64,000 bases of DNA, taken from Fluviicola sp. GTDB taxonomy: Bacteria > Bacteroidota > Bacteroidia > Flavobacteriales_D > Crocinitomicaceae. The notes below the pieces were generated by a model. That model did not search any database, was not told the origin of the DNA, and saw nothing but the letters and a program-made list of their open reading frames with translations. The stretch is taken from assembly GCA_029866325.1 (NCBI GenBank), contig JARWZO010000004.1:1-64000 (forward strand), in the 5' to 3' direction. Below, in pieces: positions 35,816-44,382 of the stretch. Position 1 is the stretch's first letter. Each line of letters opens with the position of its first letter. A program made the translations under genes and the position numbers.

Positions 35816-37731
35816 TCACTCAAATTGCCGCAGTGGTGATTTGTTGTTCTTTTTTGGCAATACGTGCTCTCGGACAACAAACACCCTATTTGGAAAAAAC
35901 GGTATCCGTGCGTCAGTCAACACTTTCGTATGCCGAATTATTCAAACAACTTTCCACTCAAACCGGAGTGGTATTCTCGTATACGAACTTCGACGATAGC
36001 CGAAAAGTAACCGTACAATACAACCGAAAACCCTTACGGGTGGTGCTCAATGAAGTGTTAAATGAAGGTAATTGTACTTATAAAATGAAGGGCAAATACG
36101 TGATCTTGACTTGTAAACCTGTTCCGAAAAAAGTGGCAGAAAACAATGATGTCATGGTGAATGGATATGTTTATAGTGCTGTTGATTCTACTTTAATGCC
36201 ACAAACGAGTGTGTACTTGAAGCAATACCGTCAGTCGGCCATAACGAATGAATACGGCTATTTTTCATTGAGTTTCCCGAAGTCATCGGATGTATTATCG
36301 ATATCGGTTGCGAAGGAAAATTTTGAAGATACAACAGTGGTAATTCTTTCCAAAAAACGCAACACGATTGTCATTTACCTGCAACCGAAAGCACCACCAA
36401 CCAAGATCACGATAGACGATGCGGTTGTGATTGAACATCAACCGAATGTAGATACATTACCGGTTGCAAGCATGGATACGTTGCCTGAACAACCCTTCAG
36501 TTTTTGGGATCGTTTCCGAAATCGTCAATCAAACTTGCGCAATATCAGTGATACGTTTTTTACCAATTATTCTTTTTCATTCGTTCCACCCCTCAGCACC
36601 AATCATTTGTTGGCTATAAATACGGTAAATCGTTATTCGTTTAACGCGATTGCTGGTTTTTCTCACGGAGTTGATGTGATGGAGATAGGTGGGGTTGTCA
36701 ACCTCGATTACGGAAACGTGCAATACATGCAGTTGGCAGGCGTTGCAAACGTGGTTTCAGGAAATGTGAAAGGTGTTCAGATGGGCGGGATTTTGAACAC
36801 TGTTGGCGGAAACACGGATGGCGTGCAAATGGCCGGAATTGTAAACCTAGTGGGGAAAGATGTTCACAAGATACAGGCGGCCGGAATTGGAAATGTGGTA
36901 TTGGGGAATGTTTACGGAATTCAGGCTGCAGGTATTTATAATTTCAACTGGAAACGCACCGAAGGAATTCAGTTAGCTGGAATTGCCAATTATACACGTT
37001 CGTTTTACGGCATTCAAGCAGCCGGAATTGTCAACACGGTTTTGAAAAAATCGGAAGGAATGCAATTGGCAGGAATCATCAATGCAGCCGATTCCTTGGA
37101 AGGAATGCAAGTAGCCGGAATAACCAACGTAGCAAGCTATGTAAAAGGATTACAGCTTTCAGGTATTCTCAACGTTGCAAAACGAGTAGATGGAACGCAG
37201 GTCGGTTTCATCAATGTGGCTGATACCGTTTCGGGTGTTCCCATTGGTTTCCTCAGTTTTGTGCGCAAAGGTTACCACAAAATCGAATTGTCGACTGACG
37301 AAAACCTGTTGAATACGGTAAGTTTTAGAACCGGAGTCAATCGTTTCCACAACATTTTTACGGCGAGTACACAGTTTATTCCGAACAACCGAATCTGGTC
37401 AGCAGGTTACGGTATCGGAACCACATTTAAACTTTCCAATCGCCTGAACCTTGATATTGACGCCACCGGACAACAGTTGCAGGTGGCAGGAAACAATAGT
37501 TTCGATTACAACTTACTTAGTAAATTTTATGTTGGTGTCGAATGGCAATTTGCCCGAAAAATAAGCCTTGCCGCCGGACCAACATTAAACTGGTTGAACT
37601 CAGACGTAAACGGTGACGATTTTCTACTCATTGAAGAGCAACTAACCGTTCCATCTTTTTACCGAAACGAAGGTGCTGCATTCGTGAATCAATTGTGGGT
37701 TGGCGGGAAAGTAGCGATACGTTTTCTGTAG
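35806..37731 (+). CDS. STN-domain outer-membrane protein with GxQxAGIxN surface repeats
   Basis: A 641-residue exported protein. A signal peptide (about 1-24) is followed by an STN (secretin/TonB short N-terminal) domain (about 28-102, with LSYAELFKQLSTQTGVVFSY) and a carboxypeptidase-regulatory-like domain (about 116-190). Then come at least eleven ~20-residue repeats with the core G-(I/V/M)-Q-(L/A/M)-A-G-(I/V)-x-N (about 289-488), like the LA_2272-type surface repeat. A barrel-like C-terminus (about 500-641, ending KVAIRF) follows. There is no TonB plug. STN next to FecI/FecR implies trans-envelope signalling. The ATG at 35806 begins the signal peptide; the frame runs 40 codons further upstream inside the FecR gene. 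Confidence 0.8.
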   Translation: MRIVTQIAAVVICCSFLAIRALGQQTPYLEKTVSVRQSTLSYAELFKQLSTQTGVVFSYTNFDDSRKVTVQYNRKPLRVVLNEVLNEGNCTYKMKGKYVILTCKPVPKKVAENNDVMVNGYVYSAVDSTLMPQTSVYLKQYRQSAITNEYGYFSLSFPKSSDVLSISVAKENFEDTTVVILSKKRNTIVIYLQPKAPPTKITIDDAVVIEHQPNVDTLPVASMDTLPEQPFSFWDRFRNRQSNLRNISDTFFTNYSFSFVPPLSTNHLLAINTVNRYSFNAIAGFSHGVDVMEIGGVVNLDYGNVQYMQLAGVANVVSGNVKGVQMGGILNTVGGNTDGVQMAGIVNLVGKDVHKIQAAGIGNVVLGNVYGIQAAGIYNFNWKRTEGIQLAGIANYTRSFYGIQAAGIVNTVLKKSEGMQLAGIINAADSLEGMQVAGITNVASYVKGLQLSGILNVAKRVDGTQVGFINVADTVSGVPIGFLSFVRKGYHKIELSTDENLLNTVSFRTGVNRFHNIFTASTQFIPNNRIWSAGYGIGTTFKLSNRLNLDIDATGQQLQVAGNNSFDYNLLSKFYVGVEWQFARKISLAAGPTLNWLNSDVNGDDFLLIEEQLTVPSFYRNEGAAFVNQLWVGGKVAIRFL

Positions 37732-38066
37732 GTCACAGAACCAAACTTGTTAAGATCACAAAGATGTTCTGCCTGGATCACTTTTGCGGGCTTAAGATGC
37801 TTGTAAAATAGTGTTTTCATGCAAGTCCCGGAGGGACGAAATAGGATAACAAAAGCAACCACCGCTAAACATCACCCCGTAGGGGTGAGACCGTGCATAT
37901 AGATCATTTACCTTGACGCATAATATCTTACCCCTACGGGGCAAAATGACAAATGGATGATTTAGTCTAACACATTTTGTCCCTACAGGACAACAAAAAT
38001 AGTTGTCCGTATAGGGGTAAATGATTCATCAGTTGTCATAGAGATATAACACAAATACAAACGATA
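37732..38066. repeat. Cluster of REP-like palindromes
   Basis: This gene-free stretch holds GTCCCGGAGGGAC (37825-37837), CACCCCGTAGGGGTG (37873-37887), CCCCTACGGGG (37931-37941) and TTGTCC-N5-GGACAA (37977-37993), plus GTCCGTATAGGGGTAAATGAT (38004-38024, read in parts), which can pair with the ATCATTTAC copy near 37903. Variants of GTCCC/GGGAC and CCCCTACGGGG are common intergenic repeats in Bacteroidota. No REP-associated tyrosine transposase gene is in the window. Transcripts crossing this region would be highly structured. Confidence 0.65.
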
Positions 38067-38786
38067 ATGAAATCTCTAAAAATGATCTTGCCAATTGGCT
38101 TACTATTCTTAGCTGCAACCTCTTGCAACAAACACTTTGGTGCCATTAAAGGAAAAGGTGAAACCGTTACTGAAATTCGCGCCATTACCAATTTCAACAA
38201 AATCAAACTAGACATGGACGCCGATGTGACTTATGTAAAAGATTCGACTTTTTACGTGGAAATTTCGGCTCAATCAAATTTAATGGGCGTCATCAAAACA
38301 TCGGTTAGTGCAGGAGAGTTGAAAATTGAAGCGACCAAATGGATTCGCAAACACAAAACCATTACAGTAACCGTTCACTCGCCAACCATCGTTGGATTTA
38401 CGGTTAGCGGAAGCGGGAATATCAATGCCAATTCTCCTGTTTCGACCGGTTCTATGGACTTAAAAATCAGTGGATCGGGAAATATTTCTCTGTATTCGTT
38501 GCAATCGGGAGAACTGGACGCTACTATCAGTGGATCGGGAAATATCTCGGTCGTAAACGGAACAGTGACCAATCAACGAGTAACTATCAGTGGTTCGGGA
38601 AACATTGAAACACTCAACCTGACTGCGGTCAATGCAAATGCCAAAATCAGTGGTTCAGGCGATATTTCGATTCGCGTCGCGCAATTACTCGATGCTGTTA
38701 TTTCGGGCAGCGGAAATATTATTTATGCCGGTTCGGCAGCCGTTAATGCTACTATTTCTGGCTCAGGTTCTGTAACACATATCTAA
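38067..38786 (+). CDS. Head-GIN domain (DUF2807) lipoprotein
   Basis: A 239-residue lipoprotein (LAATSC, Cys20) of the putative auto-transporter adhesin / head-GIN family. The protein is a parallel beta-helix built from repeats of ISGSGNI (clear copies at about residues 111-220), preceded by the typical FNKIKLDMDADVTYVKDSTFYVEI segment. Such proteins are surface or periplasmic and of unknown ligand. Its position between the STN-repeat gene and a TonB receptor gene suggests a common envelope role, although the REP cluster separates it from the former. Confidence 0.88.
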   Translation: MKSLKMILPIGLLFLAATSCNKHFGAIKGKGETVTEIRAITNFNKIKLDMDADVTYVKDSTFYVEISAQSNLMGVIKTSVSAGELKIEATKWIRKHKTITVTVHSPTIVGFTVSGSGNINANSPVSTGSMDLKISGSGNISLYSLQSGELDATISGSGNISVVNGTVTNQRVTISGSGNIETLNLTAVNANAKISGSGDISIRVAQLLDAVISGSGNIIYAGSAAVNATISGSGSVTHI

Positions 38787-38799
38787 AAAAATTATGTTG

Positions 38800-38840
38800 G
38801 TGATCGGGCTTTAGAAGCCAGGCGACTATTGCCCGATCAC
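38800..38840 (+). terminator. Perfect hairpin between the GIN and TonB receptor genes
   Basis: GTGATCGGGC and GCCCGATCAC form a perfect 10-bp stem with a 21-base loop. There is no T tract after it, so it is more likely an RNA-processing, stability or attenuation structure than an efficient terminator. Confidence 0.5.
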
Positions 38841-38930
38841 ATTTCTATAACCACGTTATAATTCATGATTCAAGCTTGCATTCAGCGCAACAAAGTAGAG
38901 TCGAAATGCTCCAATAAAAATTCTAAAAAA

Positions 38931-41282
38931 ATGAAAACGAAATCTCTCGTAATGGCATTATTAGGCCTGTTAAGTATGAATCTTTCGGCCCAAACGCAAA
39001 CAGTTCGCGGAGTTGTGGTCGATAAAATTGCACAGTCGCCCATTCCGGGAGCAACAGTTGTGGTGTTGAATCTTGATCCGGTCATTCATTCTATGAGTGA
39101 CGAGGAAGGCAAATTCAACTTGCAGAACGTGCCTGTCGGCAATCAATCTTTTTTGATCACCTATTCTGGTTACAAGGAAGTGGTTTTGCAAAACATTCCC
39201 GTAAACGCCGGAAAAGAATTGGTGCTCAACGTAAACATGGAAGAAGAAATCGACGACTTGGATGAGGTGGTTGTAACCGCGAAAGTGGAGAAAAACAAAC
39301 CGCTCAACGAACTTTCAACTGTGAGCACGCGCACGTTTTCGGTAGAAGAAACCCAGCGTTTTGCAGCTGCGGTAAATGATCCGGCTCGAATGGCTTCATC
39401 TTTTGCCGGTGTTGTAACAGCCGGCGATGGCAACAACCATATTTCAATTCGCGGTAATTCACCCAACGGTTTGCTTTGGCGCATGGAAGGTGTGGAAATT
39501 CCAAATCCCAATCATTTCTCCAATGTGGGAACATCAGGCGGTGGAATTTCCATACTCAGTTCGCAATTATTAAGCAATTCCGACTTTTCAACAGGTGCGT
39601 TTGCGTCGGAATACGGTAATGCGCTGTCGGGAGTGTTTGACCTGCGCTTGCGAAAAGGAAACAACGAAAAGCGCGAATACACGGTGCAACTCGGGTTGCT
39701 CGGGATGGACGTAGCAGCCGAAGGTCCGTTCAAAAAAGGTTACGATGGTTCCTACTTGATCAATTACCGCTATTCGACACTGAGTTTATTGGGAAAAGTG
39801 GGAGTTCCGCTCGGCGATGCAATCACCAATTTTCAGGATCTGTCGTTTAATCTTTCATTGCCAACAAAGCGTCTTGGGAAATTCACCGTTTTCGGATTTG
39901 GAGGATTAAGTTATCAAACTACCGAATCATCACAAGATTCATTGCGCTGGAAAGAAGACGCCTTTTACCGTCTGAACACCAATTTTTATAGCAATACCGG
40001 CGCTGTCGGAGTTACGAATATGAAACTCTTCAAGAACCAATCGTACCTCAAAACCGCCCTGGTATTTTCAGGAACCGAAAACGGATACGAACAAGACGAA
40101 TTGCAAACCGATCTCACGACCTTAAAACGTGATTACGAGCAGCGATTCCTGCAAAATAAGATGACACTTTCTTCGGTATATACCTGGAAAATGAATGCGA
40201 AAAGTAACATTCGCACCGGGTTTATTCTTAATCAGCTAGGGTATGAATTGAAACAACGCTCGATGGAAGATACCAACGTGCTCATTACCCAAATTGCTGA
40301 AAGTGGCAGCACCCAAACCTTTCAGGCATTTTTCCAATGGAATTATCGCCTTACGGAGAAATTGACCACCAATGTGGGGATGCACTATTTGCAATTACTG
40401 CTCAACAATTCAACCGCCTTTGAACCGCGTGCTTCGCTGAAATACGACTTCAATCAGAAGCACCATGTAACTTTAGGGTATGGACTTCACAGTCAACTAC
40501 AACCGATTGGGATTTATTTCACGGAACAAGATCAAAACGGAGTGGCGACGCGTCCAAATGAAAACTTGAAACTGAGCAAGGCACATCACCTGGTAGTTGG
40601 ATACGATTGGGTATTCAGTGAGCATTCACATGTGAAAACAGAAGTCTATTACCAACATTTGTTTAATGTACCGATTAGTGCCAATCCTATGAGTACGTAT
40701 TCCATCCTCAATTCCACTGACGGCTTTCCGGATGAGCAATTGACCAACAAAGGTTTTGGTCGAAACTACGGGCTGGAATTGACCTACGAACGTTTCATGT
40801 TCAAGAACTTTTATTACCTGCTCTCATCGTCGTTGTATGAATCAAAATTCAAAGCTGCCGATGGTAATTGGTACAATACGCGTTTCAATACCAATTATGC
40901 TGTAACGCTTACGATGGGGAAAGAATGGCCAATAGATCGAAAGGGGAAAAACCGAACACTTGGGTTTAATATCAAATCGGTTTACGTTGGTGGTTTCCGT
41001 TATACACCAATCGATTTGAATGCTTCAATTGCCGCTGGAGAAACGAAATTCGTGGATGCTCAAACCTATGGCAAACGCACACCGGATTATTACCGCTTGG
41101 ATATTCGTTTTAGCCTGAAACGTAATTACAAGAAACTGACTTCTACATTCGCCATCGACATTCAAAATACCACCAATCGCAAAAATGTAGGTGGGCAGTA
41201 TTTTGATGAAAATACCGGCGAAGTGAAGTATTTATACCAAACACCGTTGATTCCGATTGTGAGCTATCGTTTGGAGTTTTGA
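38931..41282 (+). CDS. TonB-dependent receptor with carboxypeptidase-like N-terminal domain
   Basis: A 783-residue outer-membrane receptor. A signal peptide (about 1-21, ending LSAQ) is followed by a CarboxypepD_reg-like domain (about 24-105, VRGVVVDKIAQSPIPGATVVV), a plug domain (about 125-230, with HISIRGNSPNGLLWRMEGVEIPNPNHF) and a 22-strand-type barrel. It ends PIVSYRLEF with the aromatic terminal residue expected for the BAM signal. It lacks an STN domain. The substrate is unknown. The ATG at 38931 begins the signal peptide; 22 earlier codons in frame are not supported. Confidence 0.9.
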   Translation: MKTKSLVMALLGLLSMNLSAQTQTVRGVVVDKIAQSPIPGATVVVLNLDPVIHSMSDEEGKFNLQNVPVGNQSFLITYSGYKEVVLQNIPVNAGKELVLNVNMEEEIDDLDEVVVTAKVEKNKPLNELSTVSTRTFSVEETQRFAAAVNDPARMASSFAGVVTAGDGNNHISIRGNSPNGLLWRMEGVEIPNPNHFSNVGTSGGGISILSSQLLSNSDFSTGAFASEYGNALSGVFDLRLRKGNNEKREYTVQLGLLGMDVAAEGPFKKGYDGSYLINYRYSTLSLLGKVGVPLGDAITNFQDLSFNLSLPTKRLGKFTVFGFGGLSYQTTESSQDSLRWKEDAFYRLNTNFYSNTGAVGVTNMKLFKNQSYLKTALVFSGTENGYEQDELQTDLTTLKRDYEQRFLQNKMTLSSVYTWKMNAKSNIRTGFILNQLGYELKQRSMEDTNVLITQIAESGSTQTFQAFFQWNYRLTEKLTTNVGMHYLQLLLNNSTAFEPRASLKYDFNQKHHVTLGYGLHSQLQPIGIYFTEQDQNGVATRPNENLKLSKAHHLVVGYDWVFSEHSHVKTEVYYQHLFNVPISANPMSTYSILNSTDGFPDEQLTNKGFGRNYGLELTYERFMFKNFYYLLSSSLYESKFKAADGNWYNTRFNTNYAVTLTMGKEWPIDRKGKNRTLGFNIKSVYVGGFRYTPIDLNASIAAGETKFVDAQTYGKRTPDYYRLDIRFSLKRNYKKLTSTFAIDIQNTTNRKNVGGQYFDENTGEVKYLYQTPLIPIVSYRLEF

Positions 41283-41657
41283 GCAACTCGTGCACGATTT
41301 AGAGAGTCCCTCATCTGATTGAATCGGGTGGGGGATTTTTGGTTTTTGGCGAGGAAAGTGGAAACATTCCAAATTTGCCATATGGTAAATTCGGAAATCG
41401 GAAAATTCCTCTGAGAAAATTCTAAAAGTTTAGATGTTTAGAATTGGCCAATTTTAGAATTTTACATCCGCCTTAGGCAAAAAGCCCGTTTTTACTGGCT
41501 TTTAGATTAATTGATAGATACTCTTCTAAGGAATTGTTTTATAGAAGCGAATGTTCCTCCAATCGGTTTCAACTAAATTTCTTATTATTGAAACTATAAC
41601 TACAAACTGTTACAAGGAATTGTAACGATGAATGGCTAAATTAGAAGAACAAACTGT
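41283..41657. other. Intergenic region with terminator and AT-rich palindromes
   Basis: No gene is visible. A terminator for the receptor gene lies at 41307-41340. A perfect 12-bp inverted repeat AAAATTCTAAAA / TTTTAGAATTTT (41416-41427 and 41452-41463) encloses a perfect palindrome AATTGGCCAATT (41442-41453). A short stem AAAAGCC / GGCTTTT (41480-41503), preceded by a CCGCCTTAGGC palindrome fragment, is a possible second terminator. Confidence 0.5.
41307..41340 (+). terminator. Terminator of the TonB receptor gene
   Basis: A long stem pairing TCCCTCATCTGATT with AATCGGGTGGGGGA through three G-U pairs, followed by TTTTT. Confidence 0.7.
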
Positions 41658-42395
41658 ATGAAAAACCGAATCTACTTTGTGATGTTGCTGGTGTTGCTTC
41701 AATCGTGCAATAATTCACCTGAAAATCAACAAGCAACAAACAATACAACTGCTTCAACTACCGATGAAACTACAGAAAGCTCTTCTGTTCCCGAAACAAG
41801 AAAAAAGCCGCAAGATTTTTTACCATCGGGATATATTGTTTTTGATGAGATGCACGGAGACTTAAACAAAGATGGATTGGATGACTGCATTCTAATTATC
41901 AAAGGCACTGCCGAAGAGAACATCGTTGAAGATGAGAACCATGGGAAATTAGACCGAAATCGCCGAGGTATACTGATTCTCCTGAATAAAAAAGGGAATT
42001 ATGAGTTAGCTGTAAAAAACACAAATTGTTTCTCATCTGAAAATGAAGATGGTGGAGTTTACTTTCCACCCGAATTATCCCTAGAGATAAAAAAAGGAAA
42101 GCTGTTCGTTCAGTATTCTCACGGCAGGTATGGTTATTGGAATTATATGTTTCGATTCAACAACAACGATTTCGAGTTGATTGGTTATGATGCCAGTGAT
42201 AACTATGGTCCGGTAGTTAACCGTGAAGTAAGTATTAATTACTTAACCAAAAAGAAATCGGTAAAAGTAAATGTGAATGAAAGTGCCGAAGCTGGCGATG
42301 AAGTATTTGAAGAAACGTGGGAAGATATCAAAATTGAAAAACCGATTAAACTTTCTGAGGTTAAAGATTTTGACGAGTTGGGTGAGGGGAACTAA
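41658..42395 (+). CDS. Hypothetical lipoprotein with Ca-binding-like loop
   Basis: A 245-residue lipoprotein (LLQSC, Cys17) with a low-complexity Asn/Thr/Ser/Glu linker (about 18-50). The motif GDLNKDGLDDCILI (about 67-80) is a DxNxDGxxD loop as in FG-GAP/VCBS or dockerin-like Ca sites. Later segments (LSLEIKKGKLFVQYSHGRYGYWNYMFRFNNNDFELIGYD) recur in similar Bacteroidota lipoproteins I remember only as uncharacterised. It ends six bases from the convergent hydrolase gene. Confidence 0.65.
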   Translation: MKNRIYFVMLLVLLQSCNNSPENQQATNNTTASTTDETTESSSVPETRKKPQDFLPSGYIVFDEMHGDLNKDGLDDCILIIKGTAEENIVEDENHGKLDRNRRGILILLNKKGNYELAVKNTNCFSSENEDGGVYFPPELSLEIKKGKLFVQYSHGRYGYWNYMFRFNNNDFELIGYDASDNYGPVVNREVSINYLTKKKSVKVNVNESAEAGDEVFEETWEDIKIEKPIKLSEVKDFDELGEGN

Positions 42396-42401
42396 AGGTG
42401 C

Positions 42402-43550
42402 TCAAAAATCTGCCCCAACAACCGACAACCACATCCACAGAAAATTACTTACTGTTTCTAACTCTTTGTTTTGCGTATAACACCTTAATGAATGGCATTT
42501 CCCCAATGAAGTTTTGTCAAGTAATGATATACTCGATTTTGGGAAGTTTTTTTCAAAGTAAGCCTTCAACTTTTTAGCCTGATTGCGATGGTTGCAACCC
42601 AAGCCCGTTTTGCCGTAGCTATTCGCTCCCGGACCAAAAACACCCATTTTGGGATCTTTTTTCTTGAGTACAAAGTCGTCTTCGTTGTACACAATCATCA
42701 GGCGGTAATTATCGGTGTTATCGGCTTTCACAGGCGTTGACCGGTTGTAATAATCATGAAACACACGTGCGTGAATTGCCGGAGCGATCAGGCAGATCGA
42801 TAGTTGGTGATTGGCTTGATTGGGAGTAGGAATGGTGTTTAACGAGCCTTTCGGATTAAATAACGAATAAGTAATTACCTGTGCACCAAGACTATGACCA
42901 ACAACTTGTAACTGTTGTTTTTTGGTCAGATTCAGAACTTCCCGAAGACCAAGCGCCACCTTTTTAGCGTTTTCTTGTGCCTCTAAGAATAACTCAAACA
43001 ATTGCTTGTTTTTTTTGTGGTTGGTCGAAAAACAACAGTCGTAGGTTCCGTCCCAATAAACTTCCACTTCATACACTTTCGGATTGCGATATGTGCTTAG
43101 GTTTTCTTTGAGCAGCTGAAATTCTTCCACCGAAGTTGATACATTTTCAGCTGGCTTAAATGATTTCCGGAATCCGTGCACGTAATAGGCTACTGCAAAA
43201 AAGTTCTTCGATTCAGTGTTAATGCGCGTCATCCAACCACCAATAATCGAGTCACTTAGCTGGTCAATGGTTTCTTTGTTGATGGTTTCAGGAAAATAAT
43301 TGTAATCTGTGCAGATTGAAATAAATTCTTCACCGTGATACTGATACCACGTAAACAACGAACCGAGTGAATGTTGGAGTGAACTATCGGCAATAAACCG
43401 ATTCGGGTAGGGGTAGCCGTCTTTGTCAAAATGAATCGACATCGCCGGATTGTTTAAGGTTCGTTCCCCGAAAAAAACATGCTGCGCGTTGAGCGAATGA
43501 CTGAAATGCGTCATCACGATCAAAAAGCAACAGTGGAAAAATCGTTTCAT
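42402..43550 (-). CDS. Exported alpha/beta-hydrolase (esterase/lipase-like)
   Basis: A 382-residue exported protein with a signal peptide (about 1-22, ending LNAQ). The nucleophile elbow GHSLGAQ has Ser220, and the YYVHGFR strand near residue 123-129 supplies the oxyanion region. An Asp in IVYNEDDFVL and the late His in GLGCNHRNQAK or GKCHSL may complete the triad. It resembles DUF900-type hydrolases. Substrate is unknown. It follows mnmD by four bases and is probably co-transcribed with it. Confidence 0.75.
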   Translation of the reverse strand: MKRFFHCCFLIVMTHFSHSLNAQHVFFGERTLNNPAMSIHFDKDGYPYPNRFIADSSLQHSLGSLFTWYQYHGEEFISICTDYNYFPETINKETIDQLSDSIIGGWMTRINTESKNFFAVAYYVHGFRKSFKPAENVSTSVEEFQLLKENLSTYRNPKVYEVEVYWDGTYDCCFSTNHKKNKQLFELFLEAQENAKKVALGLREVLNLTKKQQLQVVGHSLGAQVITYSLFNPKGSLNTIPTPNQANHQLSICLIAPAIHARVFHDYYNRSTPVKADNTDNYRLMIVYNEDDFVLKKKDPKMGVFGPGANSYGKTGLGCNHRNQAKKLKAYFEKNFPKSSISLLDKTSLGKCHSLRCYTQNKELETVSNFLWMWLSVVGADF

Positions 43551-43554
43551 GGAA

Positions 43555-44220
43555 TCACCGTTTAAATGCGCGAGTCATTTCACGTTTTCCCGGAGGACCG
43601 GGCAACGATTCCACCAAAAAACCCACCGACTTTAAATCGCGCTTTACCTGACCTTTGGCGCAGTAGGTCACCAAAATTCCACCCGGAACGAGCCAATCAT
43701 AGATACGCTGAAAAACCTCCGGCGTCCACAATTCGGGTTGTACTCTAGGCCCGAAAGCATCGAAATAAACCAAATCAACTGTTTCAGGAGCTACCGTTGC
43801 GTTTTGAAGGTCACACAACTGCTTTTCCAACACAAAATGTTCCGAAATAGGAGCAGGAGTGTTCCACGAAGTGGCATGCATGTGTTCGTAAATGGCACCG
43901 GATGTCGGGTCTGAAGCAAACGAAGCATAATCCATCGCGGCAATTTCTTCTTCACTCGGCGGAAAAGCTTCTATGCCGATGTAATGCACATATTGATTGC
44001 GTTTTTCCGATGAAAAGAAGGTCAACAACGCATTCAACCCTGTTCCAAACCCCATTTCAAGCACGGTAATGTAATCGGAAGTGAGCAGGTGTAAGCCATG
44101 ACGAATAAAGACATGCTGGGCTTCCTGCAAAGCTCCATGCGAAGAATGATAATGTTCATTCCACTCGGGAAGAAAGATGGTTTTTGAACCGTCGGCTGTT
44201 GTTACAATTTGTCGCTCCAC
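43555..44220 (-). CDS. mnmD: tRNA 5-methylaminomethyl-2-thiouridine methyltransferase (MnmD)
   Basis: A 221-residue SAM-dependent methyltransferase equal to the N-terminal domain of E. coli MnmC; it makes mnm5s2U34 from nm5s2U34 in tRNA. Signature segments are EHYHSSHGALQEAQHVF, the SAM loop VLEMGFGTGLNALL and VYFDAFGPRVQPELWTPEVF, then the late GPPGKREMTRAF. No FAD domain is attached, as usual outside Proteobacteria. A GTG start is used; it follows a TAACTTTG element by four bases on the minus strand. Confidence 0.9.
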   Translation of the reverse strand: MERQIVTTADGSKTIFLPEWNEHYHSSHGALQEAQHVFIRHGLHLLTSDYITVLEMGFGTGLNALLTFFSSEKRNQYVHYIGIEAFPPSEEEIAAMDYASFASDPTSGAIYEHMHATSWNTPAPISEHFVLEKQLCDLQNATVAPETVDLVYFDAFGPRVQPELWTPEVFQRIYDWLVPGGILVTYCAKGQVKRDLKSVGFLVESLPGPPGKREMTRAFKR

Positions 44221-44232
44221 ATTCCAAAGTTA
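44221..44232 (-). promoter_or_regulatory. -7 element of mnmD, predicting a leaderless mRNA
   Basis: Minus-strand TAACTTTG followed by GAAT and then the GTG start. The spacing is four bases, as at the four ATG-starting genes of the same type. Confidence 0.5.
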
Positions 44233-44370
44233 CACAAGCATTTCGTATCGAATAGCCGATACTCTTTTTATTTCAAACGTAAAGGCATCTGTGAGAGTTC
44301 ATGAGTATCATTTCACCTATTCCCAACCACCATTCACCGAAAATTCCAAAGCCCGATTAGACGAAATCAC

Positions 44371-44382
44371 TACTTTTGCCCC
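44371..44382 (+). promoter_or_regulatory. -7 element of the MFS gene, predicting a leaderless mRNA
   Basis: TACTTTTG followed by CCCC and then the ATG at 44383. Confidence 0.55.

Noticed and set aside
37825-38024. Palindrome cluster as a CRISPR array or riboswitch
   Set aside because: The repeats are different short palindromes at irregular spacing, without unique spacers or a recognisable aptamer; REP-like elements fit better.
38400-38780. Repeated DNA in the GIN gene as a CRISPR-like array
   Set aside because: The repeats (about 60-90 bases apart) encode the ISGSGN beta-helix motif in frame, are imperfect and lie wholly within one ORF.
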